Below are positions 17,881 through 25,428 of a stretch of 64,000 bases of DNA, piece by piece (the first letter of the stretch is position 1; each line of letters opens with the position of its first letter). Source of the stretch: Sulfurimonas sp. CG01_land_8_20_14_3_00_36_23 (GTDB taxonomy: Bacteria > Campylobacterota > Campylobacteria > Campylobacterales > Sulfurimonadaceae). The stretch covers positions 20,319 through 84,318 of the forward strand of contig PETN01000037.1 of NCBI GenBank assembly GCA_002781365.1. The letters run 5' to 3'. Both the position numbers and the translations under genes were made by a program. The notes beneath the pieces were generated by a model. The model made no database searches. It saw only the letters and a program-made list of their open reading frames with translations, and was not told the origin of the DNA.

Positions 17881-20391
17881 TTAATTTGTTAGTAGTTTAT
17901 AAATTTTGTCGACATTATTGCATATATCATTTTGTTTTTCCATTAAGAAAGAGTCTCGGACTTTATGTTTCGTACTATGGATTTTAGCCGTAACGATATT
18001 TATCTGCAACTCTTCAAAACAATCCATAATATAAGCTAAAAGACCTCTCTGGTTCGTTGTGTTAATTGTAAGTTCAGCATGTGTAAGTGAGTGCTCACAA
18101 TCTATGTTTAACTGGCTCTTTGTAATATCAATCTTTTTGATTTGAACATGCCGACTCATATCAAAAGCATTCTCTATTACACTCTCAATTGCTGATACTT
18201 CATCCTCGCTTATGGTGTCCACAAAATCTATTTTAAAGTATTTTAAGTCATCAAAAAGCGTAAAGATTTCCATAGAACCTACATCTAGATAACTAAGTGT
18301 TGCAAGGAGATAGCTAATATTTAATGGAATTCTTCTATAAATCTCTATAGTGAGTGAAGCGGATGCTTTGACGCTATAACTATAAGCTTTTGTCTCATTT
18401 GCTTTTAGGGCAATATTTAAAATATCTGCAGGAGTATGCCTAAAGAAAAAGAGATTGGATTCAACTCTTAAAACTTTTGTTTGCAAAAGTTTAGGCAGTT
18501 TTTGAAAATCTTCATTGTTTTGAACTCTTTTTTCTATAATAACTCTCTTCTTAGCATCTGTAATTCTGTCGCTGTTTTGAGAGATTTCTAAAGAGCTGAG
18601 ATATAAATCTTTTAAGAGTTTAGAGTTAAAAGAGTTGAAAATATGTTCACCAACACCATTCACATCCGCATACGTTAAAACATAGAGAAGTTTTAGGTTT
18701 TTAGAATCTACTATACTTGACATAAATTTATAGAGGGCTCTCTCATTATGAATATTTTGCTTGAATGCGACACTGCTCATAAGGACATGATTCCTTACCA
18801 AAGTTACAGCTCTTGCAACATGTTCCTCTTTGAATCCTAAGGTTTTTACAAAAGGGAGGATGAGTTTTGCACCTACTTCACTGTGGTCTTGAACACGCCC
18901 TTTACCTGTATCATGAAAAAGGACAACAACCTTCAAGAGTAGTTTCTCCTCATCGCTGAACTCATCATAAATCGCTTGAATAAAAGGCTCTTTTATGTTT
19001 TCTAAAGCTTCTACGCATTTGATAGAGTGCAGGTCTACAGGATAGGTGTGATAGCCATCAAACTGAGGAAGATGGAGCACTTTCCTAAAATTTAAAAAGA
19101 GGTGATGTAAAATCCCTGCATCATAAAAAAGTTTCAAAAAACAGTACATATGCTTTTTCTTGAAAAGCTCTTTTAAGAGAGAGTAGGTTTTTTTGCTTAG
19201 GGGATGGGTAATTGTTGTATAGGTAAATTGATTTAAAAAACCTGCATCAAAGTGATACTCTTTATCAGCAAGAGAGACTAAAATTTGTAAGAGATGGTTG
19301 ATGGACTCAATTTTGAGATTAAAGGATGCGAGAATGCGTGAATCATACTCATAAATCCCTCTACTGAGGCGATTTTTTCTAAATTTTCCAATATTATGCA
19401 TATCTACCAAGTAGGGTCGTACCATTTTTTTAACAAATATCTGAGTGAAATTACTGATACGCCATTGTGCTTCTAATACCTTACTAACAAGTCTTCTCTC
19501 ATTTGAAAATCCAAGCATTTTGTTTACACTTGGCATATGTTCAAGCAGAAGTCTGTCCTCTTGTTTGTTGCAAATAAGATGTAGTGCACTTCTCACACGA
19601 AAGAGAAGTTCTAAGGCGATACGATAATCTTTATACTCCTCATCTTCAAAGAGAGTGTTACTTAAATCTTTGAGCGCTGCCACTCCATAGATAGTCTGTG
19701 CCACCCATGTTATAAGTTGTGCATCACGAAGACCTCCAACACTCTCTTTAATGTTTGGCTGCATAGAGATAGGATATCTCTTTCTTCGGATTTGAGCTTC
19801 ATTGACTTTGGCTAAGACAAACTCTTTTGGATTATGAAGGCGGATTCTATTTAACTCCTTTTGTGTTGCGTGCCAAGTAAAGGCAGAACCCGTAATAAAT
19901 CTCGACTCCATCAAAGAGGTTCGTATGGTTATATCTTCACCCGCAGCTTTGAAAAGGTCGTTTGTATTGTGTACTCTATGTCCAAGTTTGAGTCCAGCAT
20001 CCAGTGCTAAATAGAAAAGTTTTTCTATGATGCGCTGCGTGTTAAACCCCTCTACCTCTTCATAAACGATTAACAAATCTATGTCGCTATGAACACACAA
20101 CTGCTCTCTTCCATAACTTCCAAGTGCAATAATGGCTATGGGAATAGAGCCACGCATTGGAAGGTAGTTTCCAAACATTCTTCGAAGAATTGTTTTATAC
20201 ATTAAAGAGAGAATGGAGTCAAGTTTTTTTGTATGCTTTACTAAAAAATCTTTTCCCTGACTCTGTTCAAAAAGTTCAGGAAGTGACTCTTTGTACTCTT
20301 TTATAAATTGTTTGAAAAGTTTAGAGAGTTCAAAGTCTGAACCATTGTTCTCAATAATATTTTCAATATGTAGCAGTAAGTCCATTTGCAA
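17881..20391 (-). CDS. glnD: PII uridylyltransferase / uridylyl-removing enzyme
   Basis: Senses glutamine and modifies the PII protein to control nitrogen assimilation. The nucleotidyltransferase domain has GSYGREQLCVHSDIDLL near residues 92-108. A helical region and an HD domain (VVLFHDTGKG, DHSEVGA) follow for the removing activity. Two C-terminal ACT-like regions (near 690 and 770-836) bind glutamine; the last (TINTTNQRGLLAYIMDCF) is clear. At 836 residues it is slightly short but complete. It is divergent from the LsrK-type operon across an 86-base gap. Confidence 0.93.
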   Translation of the reverse strand: MQMDLLLHIENIIENNGSDFELSKLFKQFIKEYKESLPELFEQSQGKDFLVKHTKKLDSILSLMYKTILRRMFGNYLPMRGSIPIAIIALGSYGREQLCVHSDIDLLIVYEEVEGFNTQRIIEKLFYLALDAGLKLGHRVHNTNDLFKAAGEDITIRTSLMESRFITGSAFTWHATQKELNRIRLHNPKEFVLAKVNEAQIRRKRYPISMQPNIKESVGGLRDAQLITWVAQTIYGVAALKDLSNTLFEDEEYKDYRIALELLFRVRSALHLICNKQEDRLLLEHMPSVNKMLGFSNERRLVSKVLEAQWRISNFTQIFVKKMVRPYLVDMHNIGKFRKNRLSRGIYEYDSRILASFNLKIESINHLLQILVSLADKEYHFDAGFLNQFTYTTITHPLSKKTYSLLKELFKKKHMYCFLKLFYDAGILHHLFLNFRKVLHLPQFDGYHTYPVDLHSIKCVEALENIKEPFIQAIYDEFSDEEKLLLKVVVLFHDTGKGRVQDHSEVGAKLILPFVKTLGFKEEHVARAVTLVRNHVLMSSVAFKQNIHNERALYKFMSSIVDSKNLKLLYVLTYADVNGVGEHIFNSFNSKLLKDLYLSSLEISQNSDRITDAKKRVIIEKRVQNNEDFQKLPKLLQTKVLRVESNLFFFRHTPADILNIALKANETKAYSYSVKASASLTIEIYRRIPLNISYLLATLSYLDVGSMEIFTLFDDLKYFKIDFVDTISEDEVSAIESVIENAFDMSRHVQIKKIDITKSQLNIDCEHSLTHAELTINTTNQRGLLAYIMDCFEELQINIVTAKIHSTKHKVRDSFLMEKQNDICNNVDKIYKLLTN

Positions 20392-20434
20392 TCTTTAATT
20401 TTTTTGTAATTATATTGTAATAGAATAAATTTGT

Positions 20435-20440
20435 TATAAT
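20435..20440 (+). promoter_or_regulatory. Likely -10 box of the LsrK-type operon
   Basis: TATAAT preceded by a T/A-rich stretch, with 37 bases to the first ATG and GGAGAGAGAAG as ribosome site. Campylobacterota promoters typically show a strong -10 and weak -35, which fits. Confidence 0.55.
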
Positions 20441-20477
20441 CCACAGGATTAAATAATAGACAATTTGGAGAGAGAAG

Positions 20478-20765
20478 ATGACAATCACAAAAAGAGTGAC
20501 ATTTATTGCCAAGCCAGATGGCATAGAAAAAATGAAAGAACTTTTGAGTGCTATGGTGGCTCCTAGTAAAGCTGAGGATGGCTGTATCTTTTATGAAATA
20601 TTTCAATATGAAAACAGACCTGAAAAATTTATGGCGTATGAGAGTTGGAGAGATGAAGCAGCTCTTGATGGACATAAAGCCTCAGCGCATTATAAAATTT
20701 ATAAAACAAGTTATGAACCTTTTTGTGCCGATAAATATAGTGATGAATTGGAAGTATTAGGATAA
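20478..20765 (+). CDS. Antibiotic-biosynthesis-monooxygenase-fold protein, LsrG-like
   Basis: A 95-residue ABM-domain protein: core EDGCIFYEIFQYENRPEKFMAYESWRDEAALDGHKAS with the typical conserved E, W and H. Relatives include YgiN (quinol monooxygenase) and LsrG, which isomerises phospho-autoinducer-2. On its own the sequence does not separate these. Being the first gene of a tight operon with an LsrK homologue (its TAA overlaps the next ATG by one base) makes an LsrG-type role the best inference. Confidence 0.75.
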   Translation: MTITKRVTFIAKPDGIEKMKELLSAMVAPSKAEDGCIFYEIFQYENRPEKFMAYESWRDEAALDGHKASAHYKIYKTSYEPFCADKYSDELEVLG

Positions 20766-21940
20766 TGGAAAATTTATGGAGTGATGAAAAATCATTAGAG
20801 TATAAAAGTGATTTAGCGTTAAGAGTCTATACTTCAAACTTATTGGGTCAAAATGATGCATTGGTGTTACATGGTGGTGGAAATACCTCAGTAAAGAGCA
20901 GAATTGATGGCGAAGATGTGCTTTATGTCAAGGGAAGCGGTTGGGATTTAGTCTCCATTAAAGAGGAGGGTTTTGCTCCCGTTAAACTTGCAACACTCCT
21001 AAAAATGGCAAAACTTGAACAACTCAGTGATACGGATATGGTAAGTGGACAAAAAGCTGCCATGCTAGACAAAGAGGCTCCAAACCCTTCTGTAGAAGCA
21101 ATTTTGCATGCACTTATTCCCTACAAATTTGTGGACCATACCCATGCGGATGCTGTGGTGACTATCTCAAACTCTGAGAATGGAGTTGAGCATATACAAA
21201 AAGTTTTTCCTAACTTTTTAATTGTGCCTTATGTGATGCCCGGATTTTTGCTTGCACAAACGATTGAGAGAATGACACAGGGCTTGGATTGGGAGAGCAT
21301 TGGTGGCATCATCTTGCATCATCATGGCATTTTTACTTTTGATGAGAGTGCAAAAAAATCTTATGAGAAGATGATAGCGGCAGTCACTTTAGCGGAGGAG
21401 TTTTTAGAAAAAGAGGCTCCTCTCGATGTAGGACATGCCTATATAGAGAGTAAGTGTGACATTAAAAGAATCGTAGCTTTTATGTCAAAAGAGAAAGGGT
21501 ATGATGTGGCACTGAGCATTAACCAATCTCCCCTCGCACTCTTTTACTCCTCACAGGAAAACTTAAAAGCTTTTGCTTCAAGAGGTGTTTTGACTCCAGA
21601 ACATATTATCCGTACAAAGAGAACTCCTTTGGTTGTGGAAGCAGAAAATCTTGAAGAGGCTACGCGTGAATATAAAGAGGAGTATATGAGATACTTCGAT
21701 ACATTCGCAACAGATGAGGTCTGCTTAAACCCCTCTCCAAACTATATGATTATAAAAAATTCTGGGGTTATCTGTTTTGGTAAAACTTCAAAAGAAGCAA
21801 GTATCATTAATGATATTGTTACGCATACGATGATGGCAGTTTTACGTGCGGATAAACTGGGTGGATATAAAAGCATAAGTTTACAAGAGAGTTTTGAGAT
21901 GGAGTACTGGGAACTAGAACAAGCGAAGTTGAAGAGATAG
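20765..21940 (+). CDS. Class II aldolase/adducin-family protein
   Basis: A 391-residue zinc-dependent aldolase-fold protein. The phosphate/glycine loop is LHGGGNTSVKSRI. Metal-binding histidines are in DHTHADAV and LHHHGIFTF, with the expected acidic residue near VEAILHALI. The N-terminal region resembles the aldolase domain of the RhaD-like long proteins, but no dehydrogenase domain follows. It sits between the LsrG-like and LsrK-like genes with a one-base overlap in front and a one-base gap behind. I infer it may cleave the phosphorylated AI-2 product in place of LsrF, which is absent here. A role with another sugar phosphate cannot be excluded. Confidence 0.78.
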   Translation: MENLWSDEKSLEYKSDLALRVYTSNLLGQNDALVLHGGGNTSVKSRIDGEDVLYVKGSGWDLVSIKEEGFAPVKLATLLKMAKLEQLSDTDMVSGQKAAMLDKEAPNPSVEAILHALIPYKFVDHTHADAVVTISNSENGVEHIQKVFPNFLIVPYVMPGFLLAQTIERMTQGLDWESIGGIILHHHGIFTFDESAKKSYEKMIAAVTLAEEFLEKEAPLDVGHAYIESKCDIKRIVAFMSKEKGYDVALSINQSPLALFYSSQENLKAFASRGVLTPEHIIRTKRTPLVVEAENLEEATREYKEEYMRYFDTFATDEVCLNPSPNYMIIKNSGVICFGKTSKEASIINDIVTHTMMAVLRADKLGGYKSISLQESFEMEYWELEQAKLKR

Positions 21941-21941
21941 T

Positions 21942-23504
21942 ATGTCTTATTTAATGGCGATAGATGCAGGAACAGGAAGTATAAGAGCGGTTATTTTTGA
22001 CACCAAAGGGAATCAAATTTCGGTTGCGCAAAAAGAGTGGACACATTTAGAAGAGGCAGGAGTTGTCAACTCTATGTGTTTTGATTGTGAGAAGAACTGG
22101 CTCTTGGTATGTGAATGTATTCAAGAAGCTTTGGCATGTGGAAATATTAGAGGCGATGAGATTCTCGCTCTGAGTGCGACAAGTATGCGTGAGGGAATCG
22201 TGCTCTATGATAAAGAGGGCAAAGAGCTCTGGGCAGTTGCAAATGTGGATGCAAGAGCTTCGGCTGAGGTAAAATTTCTCAAAGAAAACTTTAGCGGTAT
22301 CGAAGAGGAGTTTTATCAACTCTCAGGTCAAACTTTTGCACTTGGCGCACTTCCAAGAATTTTATGGCTCAAAAACAATAAACCAGAACTCTATGAAAAA
22401 GTGGCAAATATCTCTATGATAGGCGACTGGATTTTAGCCAAACTCAGTGGAGTGATAGCAACAGATCCAAGTAACGGCGGAACAACAGGAATCTTCTCTT
22501 TAGAGAATCGCGATTGGCATGTGGAAATGGCAAGCAGGATTGGTATTAAAGATAACATCTTTTCCACATGCCACGAAGTTGGAACGGTTATAGGAACGGT
22601 TACGAAAGAAGCAGAGTCTCAAACAGGGCTTTCAACAAAGACAAAAGTCGTAACAGGCGGCGGTGATGTTCAGCTCGGCTCTGCAGGTCTTGGTGTAGTC
22701 GAAGTAGGACAAGTTGCAGTTTTAGGCGGTTCGTTTTGGCAACAGGTGGTTAACATCCAAAGTCAAACACCACCTCCAAAAGATATGGGAATAAGAGTCA
22801 ATCCACATGTCGTTAGTGGACTCTCTCAGGCAGAGGGAATTACCTTTTTTAGCGGTTTGATTATGCGCTGGTTTAGAGATGCTTTTTGTGAGATGGAGAA
22901 ACTTGAAGCCCAAAAACGAGGTATTGATACTTACGCCGTTTTGGAAGAGAAAGCTTCAAAAGTGCCAGTGGGTTCATACGGGATTATTCCTATCTTTTCA
23001 GACTCTATGAAGTATGGCAAGTGGTACCATGCGGCTCCAAGCTTTTTAAATCTGAGCATTGACCCAGAGGTTTGCAACCGTGCTTCGATGTTTAGAAGTC
23101 TAGAGGAGAATGCGGCGATAGTCTCTGGCATAAATCTCGATAACATCAGAGCTTTCAGCGGTATAAAAATCGATGAACTTGTCTTTGCTGGAGGTGCAAG
23201 TCGTGGCACTTTATGGTCTCAGATTTTAGCAGATGTGACAGGGTGTAGAGTGAAAATTCCAAAAGTGACAGAGGCAACGGCACTTGGTGCAGCAATGGCT
23301 GCAGGTGTTGGGGCAGGGATATATACTTCATTAGCAGATGCCGCAAAAGAGTTAGTTGTATGGGAGAGAGAGTATCTGCCAAAGAGAGAAAATTTTGAGA
23401 AGTATCAAGAGATGAAGCAGAATTGGCAGAGGGCTTACTTGGCACAGCTTAAACTAGTAGATGAAAATGTAACTATTAGCATGTGGAAAGCACCCGGTTT
23501 ATAG
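21942..23504 (+). CDS. lsrK: Autoinducer-2 kinase (LsrK-type FGGY kinase)
   Basis: Phosphorylates AI-2 (DPD) in the Lsr pathway. The resemblance to E. coli LsrK runs from start to end: LMAIDAGTGSIRAVIFD at the N-terminus, SMREGIVLYDKEG, ANVDARA, DPSNGGTTG, GGGDVQLG, MRWFRDAFC, PIFSDSMKYGKWYHAAPSF and the closing SMWKAPGL. At 520 residues it matches LsrK (about 530) rather than a generic xylulose or glycerol kinase. No Lsr transporter, LsrR or LsrF is nearby, so uptake and regulation must differ from E. coli. Three perfect copies of the 12-mer repeat and one near-copy lie inside the gene. Confidence 0.87.
   Translation: MSYLMAIDAGTGSIRAVIFDTKGNQISVAQKEWTHLEEAGVVNSMCFDCEKNWLLVCECIQEALACGNIRGDEILALSATSMREGIVLYDKEGKELWAVANVDARASAEVKFLKENFSGIEEEFYQLSGQTFALGALPRILWLKNNKPELYEKVANISMIGDWILAKLSGVIATDPSNGGTTGIFSLENRDWHVEMASRIGIKDNIFSTCHEVGTVIGTVTKEAESQTGLSTKTKVVTGGGDVQLGSAGLGVVEVGQVAVLGGSFWQQVVNIQSQTPPPKDMGIRVNPHVVSGLSQAEGITFFSGLIMRWFRDAFCEMEKLEAQKRGIDTYAVLEEKASKVPVGSYGIIPIFSDSMKYGKWYHAAPSFLNLSIDPEVCNRASMFRSLEENAAIVSGINLDNIRAFSGIKIDELVFAGGASRGTLWSQILADVTGCRVKIPKVTEATALGAAMAAGVGAGIYTSLADAAKELVVWEREYLPKRENFEKYQEMKQNWQRAYLAQLKLVDENVTISMWKAPGL
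22133..22572 (+). repeat. Three GGCATGTGGAAA repeats within lsrK
   Basis: Perfect plus-strand copies at 22133-22144 (read L-A-C-G-N) and 22516-22527 (W-H-V-E-M), and a minus-strand copy at 22561-22572 (F-S-T-C-H). The last two face each other across 33 bases. A one-mismatch copy, AGCATGTGGAAA, at 23478-23489 is read S-M-W-K. Four different translations in one gene show that the DNA sequence, not a peptide, is repeated. Confidence 0.92.
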
Positions 23505-23511
23505 ATTTAGA

Positions 23512-23517
23512 TATAAT
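23512..23517 (+). promoter_or_regulatory. Likely -10 box of mqnE
   Basis: TAGATATAAT eight bases after the lsrK stop codon and 32 before the mqnE ATG; AGGGTAAG serves as ribosome site. It suggests mqnE has its own promoter. Confidence 0.55.
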
Positions 23518-23549
23518 TCGCGACAATTTAACAATTTTTAGGGTAAGAA

Positions 23550-24611
23550 ATGAATTTAAAAACTAAGATTTTATCGGGTGAACGTGTAGATTTTGACGAG
23601 GCTCTGAGCCTTTACGATATGGATTTTTTTGAGCTTGGCGACTTGGCAGATGCAAAAAGAAAAGAGCGTCACGGTAAAAAAACATACTTCAACATCAACC
23701 GTCATATCAATCCGACAAATGTTTGTGCAGATGTATGTAAGTTCTGCGCCTACTCAGCTACAAGAAAAAATCCAAATCAGTACACGATGAGCCATGAAGA
23801 GATTATGGAAATCGTAAAAGATATAGACTCCCGTGGAGCAAAAGAGGTGCATATTGTTTCTGCACATAACCCAAATGTAACGCTGGAGTGGTACTTAGGG
23901 ATTTTTAAAAAAATCAAGCTAGCCTATCCTCATCTTCACATTAAAGCACTTACAGCCGCAGAGGTTGATTTCCTCTCGCGTCATCACTCCATCACTTATG
24001 ATGAAGTGCTTGACCTTATGGTTGAAAATGGGGTTGACTCTATGCCAGGAGGCGGTGCTGAAATCTTTGATGAAAAGGTGCGTGACTTTATATGTAAGGG
24101 GAAAGTGACATCAGAGCAGTGGATTGAGATTCATAAGAAGTGGCATGAACGCGGTAAAAAGTCAAATGTTACTATGCTTTTTGGGCATGTGGAAAGTAGG
24201 GCAAATCGTATCGACCACATGATGAGAATCCGAGCTTTACAAGATGAAACGGGTGGCTTTAACTGTTTTATTCCTCTTGTTTATCAAACTGAGAATAACT
24301 ATCTTAAAATCGAAGCACCTATTACCGCAAATGAGATTTTAAAAACGATGGCAATCAGCCGTATTGTTTTAGATAATGTTCCAAACTTGAAGGCTTACTG
24401 GGTCACTTCTACTGTAAATCTAGCCTTAGTCGCACAAGAGTTTGGCGCAAATGATTTAGATGGAACGATAGAAAAAGAGTCTATAAACTCAGCCGCAGGG
24501 GCAAAAAGTGCCAATGGTGTCAACTTAGAAGATTTTACAGCACTTATAAAAAATAGCGGTTTTGTTCCAGTGGAGCGAGATAGTATTTACAACGAAATCA
24601 AAGTCTGGTAA
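23550..24611 (+). CDS. mqnE: Aminofutalosine synthase (menaquinone, futalosine pathway)
   Basis: Radical-SAM enzyme that joins SAM to 3-[(1-carboxyvinyl)oxy]benzoate to form aminofutalosine. The Cx3Cx2C cluster motif CADVCKFC lies at about residues 58-65 after NRHINPTNV. GGGAEIF and the KALTAAEVDFLSR stretch fit MqnE better than its paralogue MqnC. At 353 residues it is the usual size. Campylobacterota use this pathway for their only quinone, so the gene is expected to be essential. Confidence 0.9.
   Translation: MNLKTKILSGERVDFDEALSLYDMDFFELGDLADAKRKERHGKKTYFNINRHINPTNVCADVCKFCAYSATRKNPNQYTMSHEEIMEIVKDIDSRGAKEVHIVSAHNPNVTLEWYLGIFKKIKLAYPHLHIKALTAAEVDFLSRHHSITYDEVLDLMVENGVDSMPGGGAEIFDEKVRDFICKGKVTSEQWIEIHKKWHERGKKSNVTMLFGHVESRANRIDHMMRIRALQDETGGFNCFIPLVYQTENNYLKIEAPITANEILKTMAISRIVLDNVPNLKAYWVTSTVNLALVAQEFGANDLDGTIEKESINSAAGAKSANGVNLEDFTALIKNSGFVPVERDSIYNEIKVW
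24184..24195 (+). repeat. GGCATGTGGAAA repeat within mqnE
   Basis: Perfect copy read G-H-V-E-S; preceded by G rather than T. Confidence 0.85.
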
Positions 24612-24618
24612 AGAGGGC

Positions 24619-25428
24619 ATGGATATAACGGTTGTCATTCCAACCTACAACCGTTATGAAGTGCTACAACGCGCTGTAAAGTCTGTTTATGCTCAATCCC
24701 ACATGCCTCGTGAGGTCATTATAATTGATGATGGCTCTACAGATAACACTTCACAAATTCAAAACCTTTTTCCACATGCCACTTATATTTACCAAAAAAA
24801 TGGAGGTGTCTCCTCTGCTAGAAATTTGGGGATACAACATGCTTCATGCCAATGGATTGCCTTTTTAGATTCGGATGATGTTTGGCATGTGGAAAAATTA
24901 GCACGTCAGGTGGAGTTTCACAAAAAGAACCCAGAGGTAGCTATGAGTTATACGGATGAGAGATGGGTAAGAGAGGGTGTAGAAGTGAAGATGCCTCAAA
25001 AGTTTCACAAAGTTGGTGGAGAGATTTTTGATGCCTCTCTATCTCACTGTATTATCGCCCCCTCTGCAGCTTTAATCCATAGAAAACTCTTAGACGAAGT
25101 AGGGCTTTTTGATGAGAGTTTAGAGGTGTGTGAAGATTATGATTTGTGGCTTCGTGTGGCATGTGGAAATAAAATAGGTCTCGTCCATGAAAAACTTATA
25201 ACGAAGTATGGCGGGGATGTGGATCAGTTAAGTATGAAGTATTGGGGAATGGATAGATTTCGGGTGCGAGCACTGGAAAAACTAGTAGATTCAAACAAGC
25301 GAGAGCGTGTAATTCAAACACTTCTTCAAAAATATGCGCTACTTCTAAAGGGTGCAATAAAGTATGCTAAAATAGCGGAGATTAAAGAGTATGAAGGAAA
25401 GATACAATATTATGAACAGCTTAACTAA
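24619..25428 (+). CDS. Family 2 glycosyltransferase
   Basis: GT-A-fold glycosyltransferase: ITVVIPTYNRYEVLQRAVKSV at the N-terminus, IIIDDGSTDNT, and the metal/nucleotide-sugar site FLDSDDVW. I chose the ATG at 24619 because AGAGGG precedes it and the family's hydrophobic first strand follows at once; a longer frame from 24562 would overlap mqnE. Length is 269 residues. Its 3' end overlaps the start of pglB by 17 bases, which suggests it builds or modifies the lipid-linked glycan used by PglB. Sugar donor unknown. Confidence 0.85.
   Translation: MDITVVIPTYNRYEVLQRAVKSVYAQSHMPREVIIIDDGSTDNTSQIQNLFPHATYIYQKNGGVSSARNLGIQHASCQWIAFLDSDDVWHVEKLARQVEFHKKNPEVAMSYTDERWVREGVEVKMPQKFHKVGGEIFDASLSHCIIAPSAALIHRKLLDEVGLFDESLEVCEDYDLWLRVACGNKIGLVHEKLITKYGGDVDQLSMKYWGMDRFRVRALEKLVDSNKRERVIQTLLQKYALLLKGAIKYAKIAEIKEYEGKIQYYEQLN
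24769..25169 (+). repeat. Three GGCATGTGGAAA repeats within the glycosyltransferase gene
   Basis: Minus-strand copy at 24769-24780 (read F-P-H-A), plus-strand copies at 24884-24895 (W-H-V-E-K) and 25158-25169 (V-A-C-G-N). A shorter 9-base core match lies at 24699-24707. With lsrK and mqnE this makes seven perfect copies in 3.1 kb, the densest stretch of the window. Confidence 0.9.
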
